In this document: in pieces, positions 24,987-33,992 of the stretch
How the letters are laid out: each line of letters starts with the position of its first letter
Position numbering within the stretch: position 1 is the first letter of the stretch
NCBI GenBank assembly: GCA_002428325.1
Contig: DIVR01000077.1
Location: 1 to 56,332, forward strand
Source of the DNA: a bacterium UBP4_UBA6127
GTDB taxonomy: Bacteria; UBP4; UBA4092
Reading direction: 5' to 3'
Length of the DNA: 56,332 nt
Made by a program: the position numbers and the translations under genes
The notes under the pieces: model-generated
Databases searched by the model: none
What the model saw: only the letters and a program-made list of their open reading frames with translations
Told to the model about the DNA's origin: nothing

Positions 24987-25436
24987 TCAAATAAAATAAA
25001 CATCCGGATTTGATTCATCCATCTTTGCCGGAGTTCCGGTAACATCTGCCAGAGTGGTATTATCCAGAATATCGGAGACGGCTTCTCGGACCCTTCGCAT
25101 GATTATCTGAAAACGGCAAAAGGTTTCCTCTGTGCAGGGCTGATATTGTTTGACACTTACACAGCCGATAGGTGACAGGCTCCCCTCAAATACCCGGATG
25201 ACTTCGCCAAAGGTAATCTTATCCGGGGACCGGGAGAGGGTATATCCCCCGTTTTGCCCTGATTTGGCCGTTATTATCCCGGCATTCTTCAGCTCTCTTA
25301 ATATCTGTTCCAAGAATTTCTCGGGAATGGAATGATTCTGGGATATTTCTTTGGTTTGGACTAACCGCTGGTTATAATTCATCGATAAATCCATTAATGC
25401 CCTCAGAGCATAATCCCCTTTTGCTGATAACTTCAT
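24987..25436 (-). CDS. Rrf2-family transcriptional regulator with three-cysteine cluster
   Basis: 149 residues. Winged helix at the N-terminus (KGDYALRALMDLSMNY, IPEKFLEQILRELKNAGII, KSGQNGGYTLSRSPDKITFGEVIRVFEG), the Rrf2 signature. Cys92, Cys101 and Cys107 form C-x8-C-x5-C, the place where IscR and NsrR bind an iron-sulfur cluster; CymR, the classic cysteine-metabolism Rrf2, lacks it. The protein likely senses Fe-S, NO or redox state and controls genes nearby, the sulfur operon being the obvious candidate. AAGGGAAA precedes the ATG. A consensus promoter and an inverted repeat lie upstream (25486-25544), so autoregulation is likely. Confidence 0.88.
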   Translation of the reverse strand: MKLSAKGDYALRALMDLSMNYNQRLVQTKEISQNHSIPEKFLEQILRELKNAGIITAKSGQNGGYTLSRSPDKITFGEVIRVFEGSLSPIGCVSVKQYQPCTEETFCRFQIIMRRVREAVSDILDNTTLADVTGTPAKMDESNPDVYFI

Positions 25437-25485
25437 TCCGTCTTTTCCCTTCTCTCTGACTCGATTTCTTTTATATTATTTCCAT

Positions 25486-25513
25486 TCTATAGTTTCCCTA
25501 TATACTTTGTCAA
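25486..25513 (-). promoter_or_regulatory. sigma-70 promoter of the Rrf2 gene
   Basis: On the minus strand: TTGACA (25513-25508), 16-bp spacer, TATAGA (25491-25486), about 50 bp before the start codon. Confidence 0.7.
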
Positions 25514-25518
25514 CATAC

Positions 25519-25544
25519 TGACCGAAAAAAAAGTTCTTCGGTCA
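25519..25544. promoter_or_regulatory. inverted repeat TGACCGAA-N10-TTCGGTCA, candidate regulator site
   Basis: Perfect 8-bp arms at 25519-25526 and 25537-25544, directly upstream of the -35 box of the Rrf2 promoter. Position fits an activator or autoregulatory site; which protein binds is unknown. Confidence 0.5.
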
Positions 25545-25591
25545 AAAAAGGGGGAAAACAGCCAAGTAAATACGGAGGAGAAACGGAGAGG

Positions 25592-25620
25592 GACCCAGGC
25601 TGATGGCAACAGGCTGGGTC
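25592..25620 (+). promoter_or_regulatory. conserved hairpin, copy 2 (GACCCAG stem)
   Basis: GACCCAG (25592-25598) pairs with CTGGGTC (25614-25620), then a G/G mismatch, then CTG/CAG around the loop ATGGCAA. Copy 1 is at 4442-4470. AAACGG lies just before both copies and CCCCGG plus A-rich DNA after both. It is 134 bp before the LVIVD-repeat gene. Confidence 0.55.
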
Positions 25621-25753
25621 AAACCCCGGGAAAGGAAAAAATAAAATATTTAAATAAAAAAAATATTTTGTAAGGTTTAGGCGAGAGAACCCCTCTAATA
25701 GGATAGAAACAAGGAATCAATAAATTATAAATAATCAATCAAGAGGAGAGGTT

Positions 25754-28288
25754 ATGCCGATGAAAGAGCAGACTGTTTTTAAGAAGGCCCGATATTGGCT
25801 GACCGGAATCGGAATCTCCGGTTTAGTGCTATTCATCCTGACGGGATTTGGGTATCAGTCGGGAGAGGGAGAATTAAAACAACTAGGACAAATTCCGGGA
25901 TATTGCCAGTATGTGGTCCTTGAAGGGAATTATGCCTATCAGGCGGATGGAGCTGGACTTAGTATTGTCGATATCAGCGACCCGGAGAATCCTGTCAAAA
26001 AAGGGAGCCTGAACTTATCAGAAAGGCCTGTTTCTCTGGAAATCAGCGGTAATTATGCCTATATTGCCAATGGCCGGACGGGGATGAAAGTGATAGATAT
26101 TTCCAATCCCGAAGCTCCGGTTGAGAAAGCCACCCTGGATACTCCCGGTTTCTTGAATCAGGTCAAAATCAGGGGAAGCTACGCTTATCTGGCTGATGAT
26201 GTCCAAGGATTGGAAGTAGCCAACATCTCAGACCCTCTGAATCCATCCATTCTCACCACCTGCAACACTCCGGGACAGGCTCGGAGAATTGCCTTCAGGG
26301 ATAATTATCTGGTTCTATCGGATTACAGGGGTGGAATGAGGCTTTTTGACATCACGACAGCATCTTCCCCTTTGGAAGTTTCTTCCCTGGTTACTACCAG
26401 GGCCCTCCTGAATACCGCTATCTCGGGAAGATGGGCTTATTTAGCCTGGGATAATGATGAATTATGGGTAGTGGACCTTGAGAATCCCCTCAGTCCGATA
26501 GTTACCAACACAACAATCACCCCTAATATTGTGGATGACTTACAAGTGGTAGGAAATCGGCTCTATACGGTAGGCGGAGAAGGGGAATTCCGGCAGTTTG
26601 ATATTTCTACTCCAGCCGATCCCCAGGAACTCAGCTGCCTGGAAATAGGCGGAAAAATGGCCTGCCTATCCATGAATGGGACCCTTGCCGGGATTGCTAA
26701 CCTGGACCATGGGCTGCAACTGGTCAGCTTGGAAAACCCAGCTCTGCCTGCTATCAAAGGCTTTTATAATATGGCTCGTTATATCTGGGATGTGAAATCC
26801 AATGAAGATTATGCCTTTGTTTCAGACCTCTTTCATCATTTCCGGATTTTTGACATTCGAAATCCCGATAAGCCGGTTCAAGTTTCCGCATTGAAACTTG
26901 AAAGTATACCTTTAAAAATGGCATACCAGGGACAGTATGTTTACCTCTGTAATAATGAAAGCGGGTTGAGAATTATCGATGTCTCCCGGCCGGAAAATCC
27001 ATGGATTGTTGGGAATTATATACCCTCTGCTGAAACGTGCCGAGCTTCTCAATTCTATGATGTGGCTCTCTATGGAAATAAGGCCCTGATATCCGATATG
27101 AATTATGGATTAAGGATTCTTGATGTCAGCAACCCGGCCCAGCCCCAGGAATTGGGCCATTACGCTGATAATTCCTCTAAGGGTTTCAGAGGCATTGCTG
27201 TCAAAGACTCTTATGCTCTGGTAGCAGACTATCCTAATGGATTAAAAATATTTGATATTTCCACCGCTTCTCAGCCCGTGCTGGTGGGAAAATGGGGTGC
27301 CAGGACCACGGTCCAATACTACGGGTCGAACAATATGGCTATGGATGTGGCAGTGAAAGGTAATTTTGCTTACCTGGCCAGTAGAAACTTAGGAATCTCT
27401 GTCTTGAACATTATTGACCCCACCCAACCTCAGCTGGTCAGTATTTATACCAGTTACTCACGGTTGACTGCTATATCGATAGAAATCGATGGGAATTATG
27501 CGTATGTCGGTATGGGAGATAATGGTCTCATGATATTGGATATTACCAATCCGGCCAATCTGAAAGAAGTGGCAACTGCTCCTACTTCCGGATTCCTGCG
27601 GAATGGATTCATCAATGCTTACAAGAACTTCTTAACCGCTGAAGGTCTGGGGGGAATGCGTATTTTCCAATATCAGCCAACTGATTTTGTGGCAACGCCC
27701 TCTAATCTGGTTTGTTATTCTCCTTCCTCTACCGAGAACCAGCTTTATTGGAAAGATAATGCGGATAATGAATCCCATTTTATTCTGGAGAGCCATAATG
27801 GGGATGGTAATTTTCAAGGGATAGCCCAGATACCGGCTAATTCTACCTCTTTCCGAATTACCGGGCTGACAACAGGACTTCCTTATTACTATCGTCTTTA
27901 TGCCCGCAACAGCAGTTATCTATCCGGGTATTCCAATACAGCCGCCTCCGTCCCGGGAGCTCCCAAAGCGCCGACAGAGCTTTATGCCCTCTCCCTGGAC
28001 AGCGGGTCCTATCATCTTTATTGGACGGATAATTCCAATAATGAAACGGGATTTGAACTGGAAGTCCAGCTCGACAGGGGAGAATGGAAATCATTAATGG
28101 TTCTTCCTGCCAATAAGACAGATTATACATTCTATAACCTGGCGAAATGCCATACCTATGCTTTCAGGGTAAAGTCAGTGAATACCCTGGGAACCTCAGA
28201 ACCCAGTAATGAAGTCTTGCTCTATGTAGCAGAAGGAATTACCGGAGTGCCTGAGGCCCATTGGAGATATCTGAATAATCCTGAATAG
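25754..28288 (+). CDS. secreted LVIVD-repeat beta-propeller protein with two fibronectin III domains
   Basis: 844 residues; GAGGAGAGG precedes the ATG (an in-frame ATG at 25760 is possible). Hydrophobic export signal about 15-32 (GIGISGLVLFILTGFGYQSG). Residues about 35-640 hold roughly a dozen repeats of about 40-50 residues with the pattern GNYAYIANG..GMKVIDISNP..P, the LVIVD repeat, which folds into propellers. Two FN3-type modules follow (about 645-735 and 740-830) with WKDNADNESHF and WTDNSNNETGF, FRITGL.TGLPYYYRLYA and YTFYNLAKCHTYAFRV. Such proteins are surface or secreted adhesion/binding factors. No sorting tail is visible. It has its own leader hairpin and terminator. Confidence 0.85.
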   Translation: MPMKEQTVFKKARYWLTGIGISGLVLFILTGFGYQSGEGELKQLGQIPGYCQYVVLEGNYAYQADGAGLSIVDISDPENPVKKGSLNLSERPVSLEISGNYAYIANGRTGMKVIDISNPEAPVEKATLDTPGFLNQVKIRGSYAYLADDVQGLEVANISDPLNPSILTTCNTPGQARRIAFRDNYLVLSDYRGGMRLFDITTASSPLEVSSLVTTRALLNTAISGRWAYLAWDNDELWVVDLENPLSPIVTNTTITPNIVDDLQVVGNRLYTVGGEGEFRQFDISTPADPQELSCLEIGGKMACLSMNGTLAGIANLDHGLQLVSLENPALPAIKGFYNMARYIWDVKSNEDYAFVSDLFHHFRIFDIRNPDKPVQVSALKLESIPLKMAYQGQYVYLCNNESGLRIIDVSRPENPWIVGNYIPSAETCRASQFYDVALYGNKALISDMNYGLRILDVSNPAQPQELGHYADNSSKGFRGIAVKDSYALVADYPNGLKIFDISTASQPVLVGKWGARTTVQYYGSNNMAMDVAVKGNFAYLASRNLGISVLNIIDPTQPQLVSIYTSYSRLTAISIEIDGNYAYVGMGDNGLMILDITNPANLKEVATAPTSGFLRNGFINAYKNFLTAEGLGGMRIFQYQPTDFVATPSNLVCYSPSSTENQLYWKDNADNESHFILESHNGDGNFQGIAQIPANSTSFRITGLTTGLPYYYRLYARNSSYLSGYSNTAASVPGAPKAPTELYALSLDSGSYHLYWTDNSNNETGFELEVQLDRGEWKSLMVLPANKTDYTFYNLAKCHTYAFRVKSVNTLGTSEPSNEVLLYVAEGITGVPEAHWRYLNNPE

Positions 28289-28293
28289 ATAAC

Positions 28294-28316
28294 TTCGGGG
28301 ATGAATAATCCCCGAA
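28294..28316 (+). terminator. hairpin directly after the LVIVD gene
   Basis: Arms TTCGGGGAT (28294-28302) and ATCCCCGAA (28308-28316). No U-tract, so it may protect the 3' end rather than terminate. Confidence 0.4.
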
Positions 28317-28334
28317 ACAATTAGCCCCCCTCCC

Positions 28335-28384
28335 AAGCCGGGTGTATCGAGCAAGTCCGACACCCGGCTTTTCCTGTTTTTCCC
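28335..28384 (+). terminator. Rho-independent terminator of the LVIVD gene
   Basis: Arms AAGCCGGGTGT (28335-28345) and ACACCCGGCTT (28360-28370), followed by TTCCTGTTTTT. Confidence 0.8.
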
Positions 28385-28512
28385 TATTTTGGATTAACCT
28401 GGACACCTTGTTTGACAGATTGTCATCCCTGTATTACCTTAATCTGGTATGTTTTAGCGATGCGTTATTCCTGTTTCATCTAAATTGAATCCATTGATTG
28501 GAGAGGTTTATC

Positions 28513-31500
28513 ATGAAAAAGCAGCCATTGCTCCTCATCTTTATTTCCTTGCTTCCCATTCTGTTTTTTACCCATGGAATATTGGCGCAATCCTTACCCA
28601 ATCGACCCTCTACTGCCAAGTCTGTTTACAGATATCCCCAAATCTCTATCTATCCTCAGCCTCTTATCAACCCCACCCACCCCATTGAACAGCTTAAAGA
28701 GATTTGTTCCCAGGAGACCACTAGCCAAGACCCCTGGCTGGAACTGATTCAGGCCTACCTTCTCAGAAGGGATTATCAAAATGCCCTCGATACCTGGCAA
28801 AGATTAAACTCCTGGTGCCAGGACTCCTCCTCTCTTTATTTACTGAGGGGAGAAATTGCCACTGCCATGAACAATAAAACAGAGGCGAAGGATTGGTTTG
28901 AGAAAGCCATTCAGGTTGATCCTGGGAAAGCCTACAGCTACCTTAAGTTGGGGATGGCCTGGCGGGATGAGAATCCTCAGCAGGCTATATCTTTAATGGA
29001 GAGAGCCACCTCCCTGCCCTCCGCTGAACCCTGGATGTTTCATACCCTGGGACAGCAATACGAAAAGGCAAACCAGCCGGGAAAGATAATCCCACTGATT
29101 AATCGGATGCATCGAACCCTGCCGGAATCCATGGACCTTCTGATGGTTTCCGGATACCTTTATGAGATGGCCGGCAAACAAAACCTCGCCAAACCTTATT
29201 TTTATCAGGTCATTTCCCAGGATAAGGATAGAACACCTTTTACCCAGCAAGCGATTTCATATCTTATCAGTTGTGAAAAGGAAAAAAACCTGCCTCGTTT
29301 TTTTGAATCTTTCATTAAACAATATCCGGGAGATACAGTGCTGGCCCAGTTATCCTGGCAGGCACTTCAATCCAATTTTTACCTAAACTCTACGATTCAA
29401 CTGGAGAGTCTGGTTAAAATCCAGTCGCTCCTGTCACAAAAAGTACCGGAAGGTGAATTTAAGAATTATATGCTTACCACCCTGGTGAGCAATTCGCTGT
29501 ATCGTAATCAGGGGCAGGTCATGATTCAACTTTTGGAAGCCCGGATAAAAAAGAATCCCCAGGATAAGGATGCTCTTTATATGCTGGGGTCTCTCTACCG
29601 GTCCACTAACCAGAAGGAGAAGACCCTGGAATATTCTCTGGCCGCTTTGAAGTTAACCCCGGAGAATCGATATTTTATGGAAATTGCAGCCGATACCCGT
29701 GAAGCCCTGGGGCAATATGCCGAGTCTATTGCTTTACGTAAAGCTATCATGGAAATCAATGATTCTCCCGGGTGGAGGATGAACCGGGGATTACGCCTGG
29801 TCCGAACAATTCAGATGGCAGGGAAACCTGATGAAGCGGATGCTTTAATAAACCAACTGAAGGATGAACTGGGCGGCAATAGCAATGAATGGGTTACCAA
29901 CCTGGGCCAGTATTATGAAAGTATTGGCCAGAAAGCAAAGGCCCTGGAGGTCTATCAGCAGTATGCCGCAGTTACCCAGGTCAACGCCTATACCCGGCAT
30001 AACATGGCACGGCTGCTGAATAATCTCGGCCGCCGGGAAGAAGCGTTCCGGGAATATCAAAAAATACTGGCGGATAAAAAGGATACCAGTTATGCCAGTT
30101 CCGCTTCTGATGGCATCATCAACTATTACCAGGAGACTCGTAAACCCGAAGAACTCTGGTCTTTCTTTACCTCCTTCTCATCACAGCATAAAGGAGAATG
30201 GCCCTATGATAATTTTACCTGGCGGCTTCCTTCTGCCTACCAGGATATGGGACAGACCCATTTCCTCATTGAGAAACTGGAAACCCTATATAAAAATAAG
30301 ACCCTGACTGTCAAAGAAGGAACTATCCTGGTGAATGCTTATAATCAGTCCAGCCGATATGAAGAGGGACTTCCCGTTTATGAATATCTCCATACCTTAG
30401 ATGCCACGAACCAGAATGTTATTTCTCAGCTGATTAACCGATACCAGCAAAAGGCTCAATGGGATAAGATTATCAAGCTGGGTGAAGAGACTCTCAGCCG
30501 GGATTCTTCATCCATTACCCAATTCGCGCCCACAATGGGAAAAGCCTACCTGCAATCTGGCAGAATGCAGGATTTGGAATCTCTTATCCGTATCTTGAAA
30601 GATAAGGCCGAATCACAACCGGCAACCCTGCGAGTATTGGCAGAAGTTTACAAGAATATTGGAAGGCTGGATTTAGCAATCGACACCTATGAGCAAGTTC
30701 CTATACCGGTGAGTGATAATCCCTCTCAACAGGAAAACCTGTTTTATGAAAGAACCTTTTATCTGGGCCAGCTTTACAGCCAGGCTTCCCAATATCAAAA
30801 AGCCATCCGGCTGTATGAGGATTACCTGAAAAAGACAACGGCTCCTCTGTCGAGAAATAACACCGCTGCCTACCAGAACCTGATTAACTGTAACCTCAAT
30901 GCCGGAAACATCAAAAAGGCTACCTACTGGATAAAGAAACTTAATCAGCTGGAGCCTTCTCCCTGGGGGAACCATTATCCATTCTATTATAATAATTTCC
31001 TCACTCAGATAAGCCAGCAGGGAGATACCCAAAAAGCCTGGAAGTTGATTGAGGCTTATTATACTGAATTCAAGAAAACCAATCCTGATTTATCCCCCTG
31101 GGAAGCTGCCCAAAAGATGACCTCGCAGGGAAATATCCTTCCTTGGGAGAATCGGTTGAAATGGATCCCGGTACTGGAACCCCTGGTGAAAAGAAAATCT
31201 AGAAATCCAATGGTCTATATTTGCCTCAAGGAAGCTTATCAGCAGGACTGGAATATCTATCGGGCCAGAGGGGTCGATTTCTGGCAGACCGCCATTAAGT
31301 TATTCCCTAAAGAACCAGCGCCTTATGAATATCTGGGAGAACTGGCAACCAATGCTATGAATAATAAGGCTATGGGAATCCCGGCTTATGAGAAAGCTCT
31401 CAGGCTTTATGAAGCAAAGAAAAACGATCCCAAGATAGCCAATATGTTGAGTCTTTTGAGTATCCATTATTTCAATAACAAACAAACTGATAAGGCCCAG

Positions 31501-32070
31501 GATTGTATCCTGAAATATCAAGCTTATCTTGAGAAGAATAATCCCTATTTCAGCTGGATGCAGATGGGGAACATCTATGACCAGATACAGGAGCCTGCTC
31601 AGGCTCTAGTTGCTTACCAGAAGGTTCTGGATATCGCTTTAACTAAACAGGAACAATCCAATCAGCTGGGACAGATTAAGATGTCCATGAGCCGATGTTA
31701 CCTCCAATTGAAACAGTATGATAAAGCTGAAGAAACCCTCCAGCCCCTCTTAAAAGACACGGTCTTTATGAAACAGAATGAATATCTTTATGACCAGCTG
31801 GCGAGGGTCTATGACGGGCAGGGACTCTATGAGAAAGAACTGCAAACTCTCCTGCAGCTGATAGAAGCAAATCCCAAGAGATTTGAATACAGTTCCCCCC
31901 TCCAGGAATTATTGAACTATGGTGATCCCAACAATCGAACCCGATTGGAAAAATTGGCTCAGATTTGCGAGAAACGATTAAAGGAACATCCAGATGACTG
32001 GGTCACTCAAGGTATCCGGTCAGGACTCTGGCTAAGGCTGGGGAAGTTATCTGATGATAAAACAAATTAA
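28513..32070 (+). CDS. large secreted TPR-repeat protein
   Basis: 1185 residues from the ATG at 28513, after GGAGAGG; a frame to 28498 has no binding site. Signal peptide about 1-26 (LLLIFISLLPILFFTHGILAQ). The mature protein is almost entirely tetratricopeptide-like helical hairpins, for example DYQNALDTWQRL, AKDWFEKAIQVDPGKAYSYLKLG, EKTLEYSLAALKLTPENRYF, KALEVYQQYAAV, QKAIRLYEDYLKK, YDKAEETLQPLL. Such solenoids act as assembly scaffolds in the periplasm or at the outer membrane. No enzyme domain or beta-barrel is visible. A deviant TGACA-GAT-TGTCA element lies about 100 bp upstream. Confidence 0.88.
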   Translation: MKKQPLLLIFISLLPILFFTHGILAQSLPNRPSTAKSVYRYPQISIYPQPLINPTHPIEQLKEICSQETTSQDPWLELIQAYLLRRDYQNALDTWQRLNSWCQDSSSLYLLRGEIATAMNNKTEAKDWFEKAIQVDPGKAYSYLKLGMAWRDENPQQAISLMERATSLPSAEPWMFHTLGQQYEKANQPGKIIPLINRMHRTLPESMDLLMVSGYLYEMAGKQNLAKPYFYQVISQDKDRTPFTQQAISYLISCEKEKNLPRFFESFIKQYPGDTVLAQLSWQALQSNFYLNSTIQLESLVKIQSLLSQKVPEGEFKNYMLTTLVSNSLYRNQGQVMIQLLEARIKKNPQDKDALYMLGSLYRSTNQKEKTLEYSLAALKLTPENRYFMEIAADTREALGQYAESIALRKAIMEINDSPGWRMNRGLRLVRTIQMAGKPDEADALINQLKDELGGNSNEWVTNLGQYYESIGQKAKALEVYQQYAAVTQVNAYTRHNMARLLNNLGRREEAFREYQKILADKKDTSYASSASDGIINYYQETRKPEELWSFFTSFSSQHKGEWPYDNFTWRLPSAYQDMGQTHFLIEKLETLYKNKTLTVKEGTILVNAYNQSSRYEEGLPVYEYLHTLDATNQNVISQLINRYQQKAQWDKIIKLGEETLSRDSSSITQFAPTMGKAYLQSGRMQDLESLIRILKDKAESQPATLRVLAEVYKNIGRLDLAIDTYEQVPIPVSDNPSQQENLFYERTFYLGQLYSQASQYQKAIRLYEDYLKKTTAPLSRNNTAAYQNLINCNLNAGNIKKATYWIKKLNQLEPSPWGNHYPFYYNNFLTQISQQGDTQKAWKLIEAYYTEFKKTNPDLSPWEAAQKMTSQGNILPWENRLKWIPVLEPLVKRKSRNPMVYICLKEAYQQDWNIYRARGVDFWQTAIKLFPKEPAPYEYLGELATNAMNNKAMGIPAYEKALRLYEAKKNDPKIANMLSLLSIHYFNNKQTDKAQDCILKYQAYLEKNNPYFSWMQMGNIYDQIQEPAQALVAYQKVLDIALTKQEQSNQLGQIKMSMSRCYLQLKQYDKAEETLQPLLKDTVFMKQNEYLYDQLARVYDGQGLYEKELQTLLQLIEANPKRFEYSSPLQELLNYGDPNNRTRLEKLAQICEKRLKEHPDDWVTQGIRSGLWLRLGKLSDDKTN

Positions 32071-32080
32071 AGCCGTCAAC

Positions 32081-32110
32081 CGGAAACGGAGATCAGGGTC
32101 TCCGTTTCCG
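32081..32110. terminator. strong hairpin between convergent genes
   Basis: Perfect 12-bp arms CGGAAACGGAGA and TCTCCGTTTCCG around TCAGGG, 11 bp after the TPR stop codon. No T-run follows, so it may end or stabilise the transcript without classical termination. Confidence 0.5.
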
Positions 32111-32247
32111 ACTGACTCATGACATCAGAAAGGGTCCTTAAAAAAAATACGGAACTGTTAGATTAATAAAGCTATCTTATTCCGGGTCCTTCTTTTGACA
32201 AAGAAGGCTACCTTAAAAAATAACTTAAATAATCTCAATGGTTTAAT

Positions 32248-32267
32248 CTTTTGACAGCTGTCAAAAG
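32248..32267. promoter_or_regulatory. 20-bp perfect palindrome CTTTTGACAGCTGTCAAAAG
   Basis: A perfect member of the TTTTGACAGCTGTCAAAA family, here between two convergent genes and far from any start codon. This location argues against a simple promoter-operator role for every copy. Confidence 0.6.
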
Positions 32268-32335
32268 ACACCTGTTTTAGTAGTCCAACCTGTCTAACCA
32301 GGAGAACCTGTCAGAGCAATCCGACTGATTATACC

Positions 32336-33298
32336 TCAAGATTGGGGCGGAGGTGTTATATCCTTCCCGATAGTTCCTTTGGATAGCATTGCGGCTGTCA
32401 TTTCCATTATCTGGGTAGGATACAGAACAACGGTATTGGAGGATGAAGGTCCTAACCCATCAATAGTCTGGAGAGAACGCAGCTGCATGGCCCCAGGGGA
32501 GGTAGCCATAATCCGAGCCGCTTCTGCCAAGTTCACCGCAGCCATTTTATCGCCTTCCGCTTTGGTAATGGTGGCGCGTTTTTCTCTTTCAGCCGAGGCC
32601 TGCCGGGACATCATCTTCTTAAGATCTTCAGGGAGATCAATATCCTGGAGGCGAATGGAATCCACATGCATTCCCCATTCCTTGATACGTTCTTCAACAA
32701 TAATCCCGATTTGCTTCTGGATATGTTCTCTTTCGGTCAATAAATCATCCAGAGAAAGGCCTCCGACCACATCTCTAAGGGCAGCCTGGGCATATTGGGC
32801 CACAGCAAATCGGAAATCTTGGATTTTGGTAATGGCCTTTTCCGGGTCCATGACCATAAAAAAGAGAACACTGTCAATTTCCGCCGGGACATTATCCCTG
32901 GTAATCACTTTCTGGCGGGGAATATTCAAAGCCAGGGTCCTGGTATCGATAAAATACACATAATCAATAATGGGAATGATATAGAGGATTCCCGGTCCTT
33001 TGACATCCTGGAACTTACCCAAACGCAGGACCACACCTCTTTCCCACTGGGCCGCCACCCGAATCCCTGAGACAACAATCATTATCAAAAAGGCACTGAT
33101 AACGGTGGCTGGAATCCAGAACACCTTTCCCTGGAACATCATATAAAACAGAACCCCAAGGATTAAGGCAGGAATTACCCAAATCACAAATCTCAAGGCC
33201 TGCCCCAGGGAGACATGCCCCTGGATAGGTTCGGCATATTGCCGATTAGAAGGTGTACTCTTTTGAATCTGACCGGAGACAAAATCTTTTAAATCCAT
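32336..33298 (-). CDS. stomatin/slipin-like SPFH-domain membrane protein
   Basis: 320 residues; GGGAGGG before the ATG at 33298. Two N-terminal membrane helices (about 35-85: FVIWVIPALILGVLFYMMF, ATVISAFLIMIVVSGI), then the SPFH domain: QWERGVVLRLGKFQDVKGPGILYIIPIID, ALNIPRQKVITRDNVPAEIDSVLFFMV, YAQAALRDVVGGLSLDDLLTERE, VDSIRLQDIDLPEDLKKMMSRQASAEREKRATI. All are slipin hallmarks. SPFH proteins form membrane microdomains that organise or regulate proteases and channels. The gene after it in bacteria is often an NfeD-type partner; here the neighbour (33339-33833) is upstream and has no NfeD OB-fold. Confidence 0.92.
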   Translation of the reverse strand: MDLKDFVSGQIQKSTPSNRQYAEPIQGHVSLGQALRFVIWVIPALILGVLFYMMFQGKVFWIPATVISAFLIMIVVSGIRVAAQWERGVVLRLGKFQDVKGPGILYIIPIIDYVYFIDTRTLALNIPRQKVITRDNVPAEIDSVLFFMVMDPEKAITKIQDFRFAVAQYAQAALRDVVGGLSLDDLLTEREHIQKQIGIIVEERIKEWGMHVDSIRLQDIDLPEDLKKMMSRQASAEREKRATITKAEGDKMAAVNLAEAARIMATSPGAMQLRSLQTIDGLGPSSSNTVVLYPTQIMEMTAAMLSKGTIGKDITPPPQS

Positions 33299-33338
33299 GG
33301 TTGTGACCCTCCCGGGTTAACATTAAATATAAAATCCT

Positions 33339-33833
33339 TTATTTATTCTCTGGCAGGCCTGCTTCCCTGACTTTCCGGATGAGGCCCAAAATACCGCTAG
33401 GCGCTAATACCAGCAGTCCCCCCAATAGGACTTTCAAAAACGGGGTAATAAGCCCCGAATAAAGATTAGAAACAGGATATAAATTCTGGGATTTTATCAT
33501 GAATATCTGGACCAGGCTGGAAATCAATTGGGGAAGGCTGGTAGCCAGAATGTAGATACCCATCAATATCAGGACGGTGGTTTGGGCTTCATTCAGAGTG
33601 ATAGAAGAAGAAAACTGGCTCTCCCCATCCCCCAGAAACAGGTAATCAGAAATAATCTCCGCACCAAACCATAATCCCACGCTGACGGAGAGAAACAAAA
33701 GTCCAGGAAGAAGGATTGAGGAGATAGCCATTCTCAAGGACATCGTAAACTGGCTCAGAAAAATCAGGGCTGTTATAAAATTTAAAATCCCCATAATCCT
33801 GCAAGCCATAAATCCAATTTGTTTCTGTGTCAT
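33339..33833 (-). CDS. four-helix membrane protein of unknown function
   Basis: 164 residues with four probable membrane helices (about 12-32, 35-62, 85-105, 125-150) and short loops; AGGGGG precedes the ATG. It lies 40 bp before the slipin gene, same strand, so the two are co-transcribed and the product is probably a membrane partner of the slipin. I do not recognise a family and there are no conserved charged pairs or metal ligands in the helices. Confidence 0.7.
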   Translation of the reverse strand: MTQKQIGFMACRIMGILNFITALIFLSQFTMSLRMAISSILLPGLLFLSVSVGLWFGAEIISDYLFLGDGESQFSSSITLNEAQTTVLILMGIYILATSLPQLISSLVQIFMIKSQNLYPVSNLYSGLITPFLKVLLGGLLVLAPSGILGLIRKVREAGLPENK

Positions 33834-33931
33834 TAAGTAACCCCCTTATTGGAGATAACTTCATTTACTTGACTCATCCTATCGCAGGAAGGACCTGATA
33901 GTCAAAGAAATACAAACATGGGAATGCTACA

Positions 33932-33959
33932 TTGACAGCCATATTACATTTTGTATATG
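33932..33959 (+). promoter_or_regulatory. sigma-70 promoter of the FN3 protein gene
   Basis: TTGACA (33932-33937), 16-bp spacer, TATATG (33954-33959), about 33 bp before the start codon. TTGACAGC at the -35 resembles a half of the palindrome family. Confidence 0.6.
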
Positions 33960-33992
33960 CTAACTTAGCACAGCCAATCTAAGGAGATAAAT

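Noticed and set aside
28412..28426. TTGACAGATTGTCA as another palindrome-family member
   Set aside because: The central spacing differs by one base and flanking A/T tracts are missing; kept only as a doubtful relative.
32379..32963. 194-residue frame on the plus strand opposite the slipin gene
   Set aside because: Lies entirely inside the well-supported SPFH gene and is Ser/Arg-rich as expected of a shadow frame.
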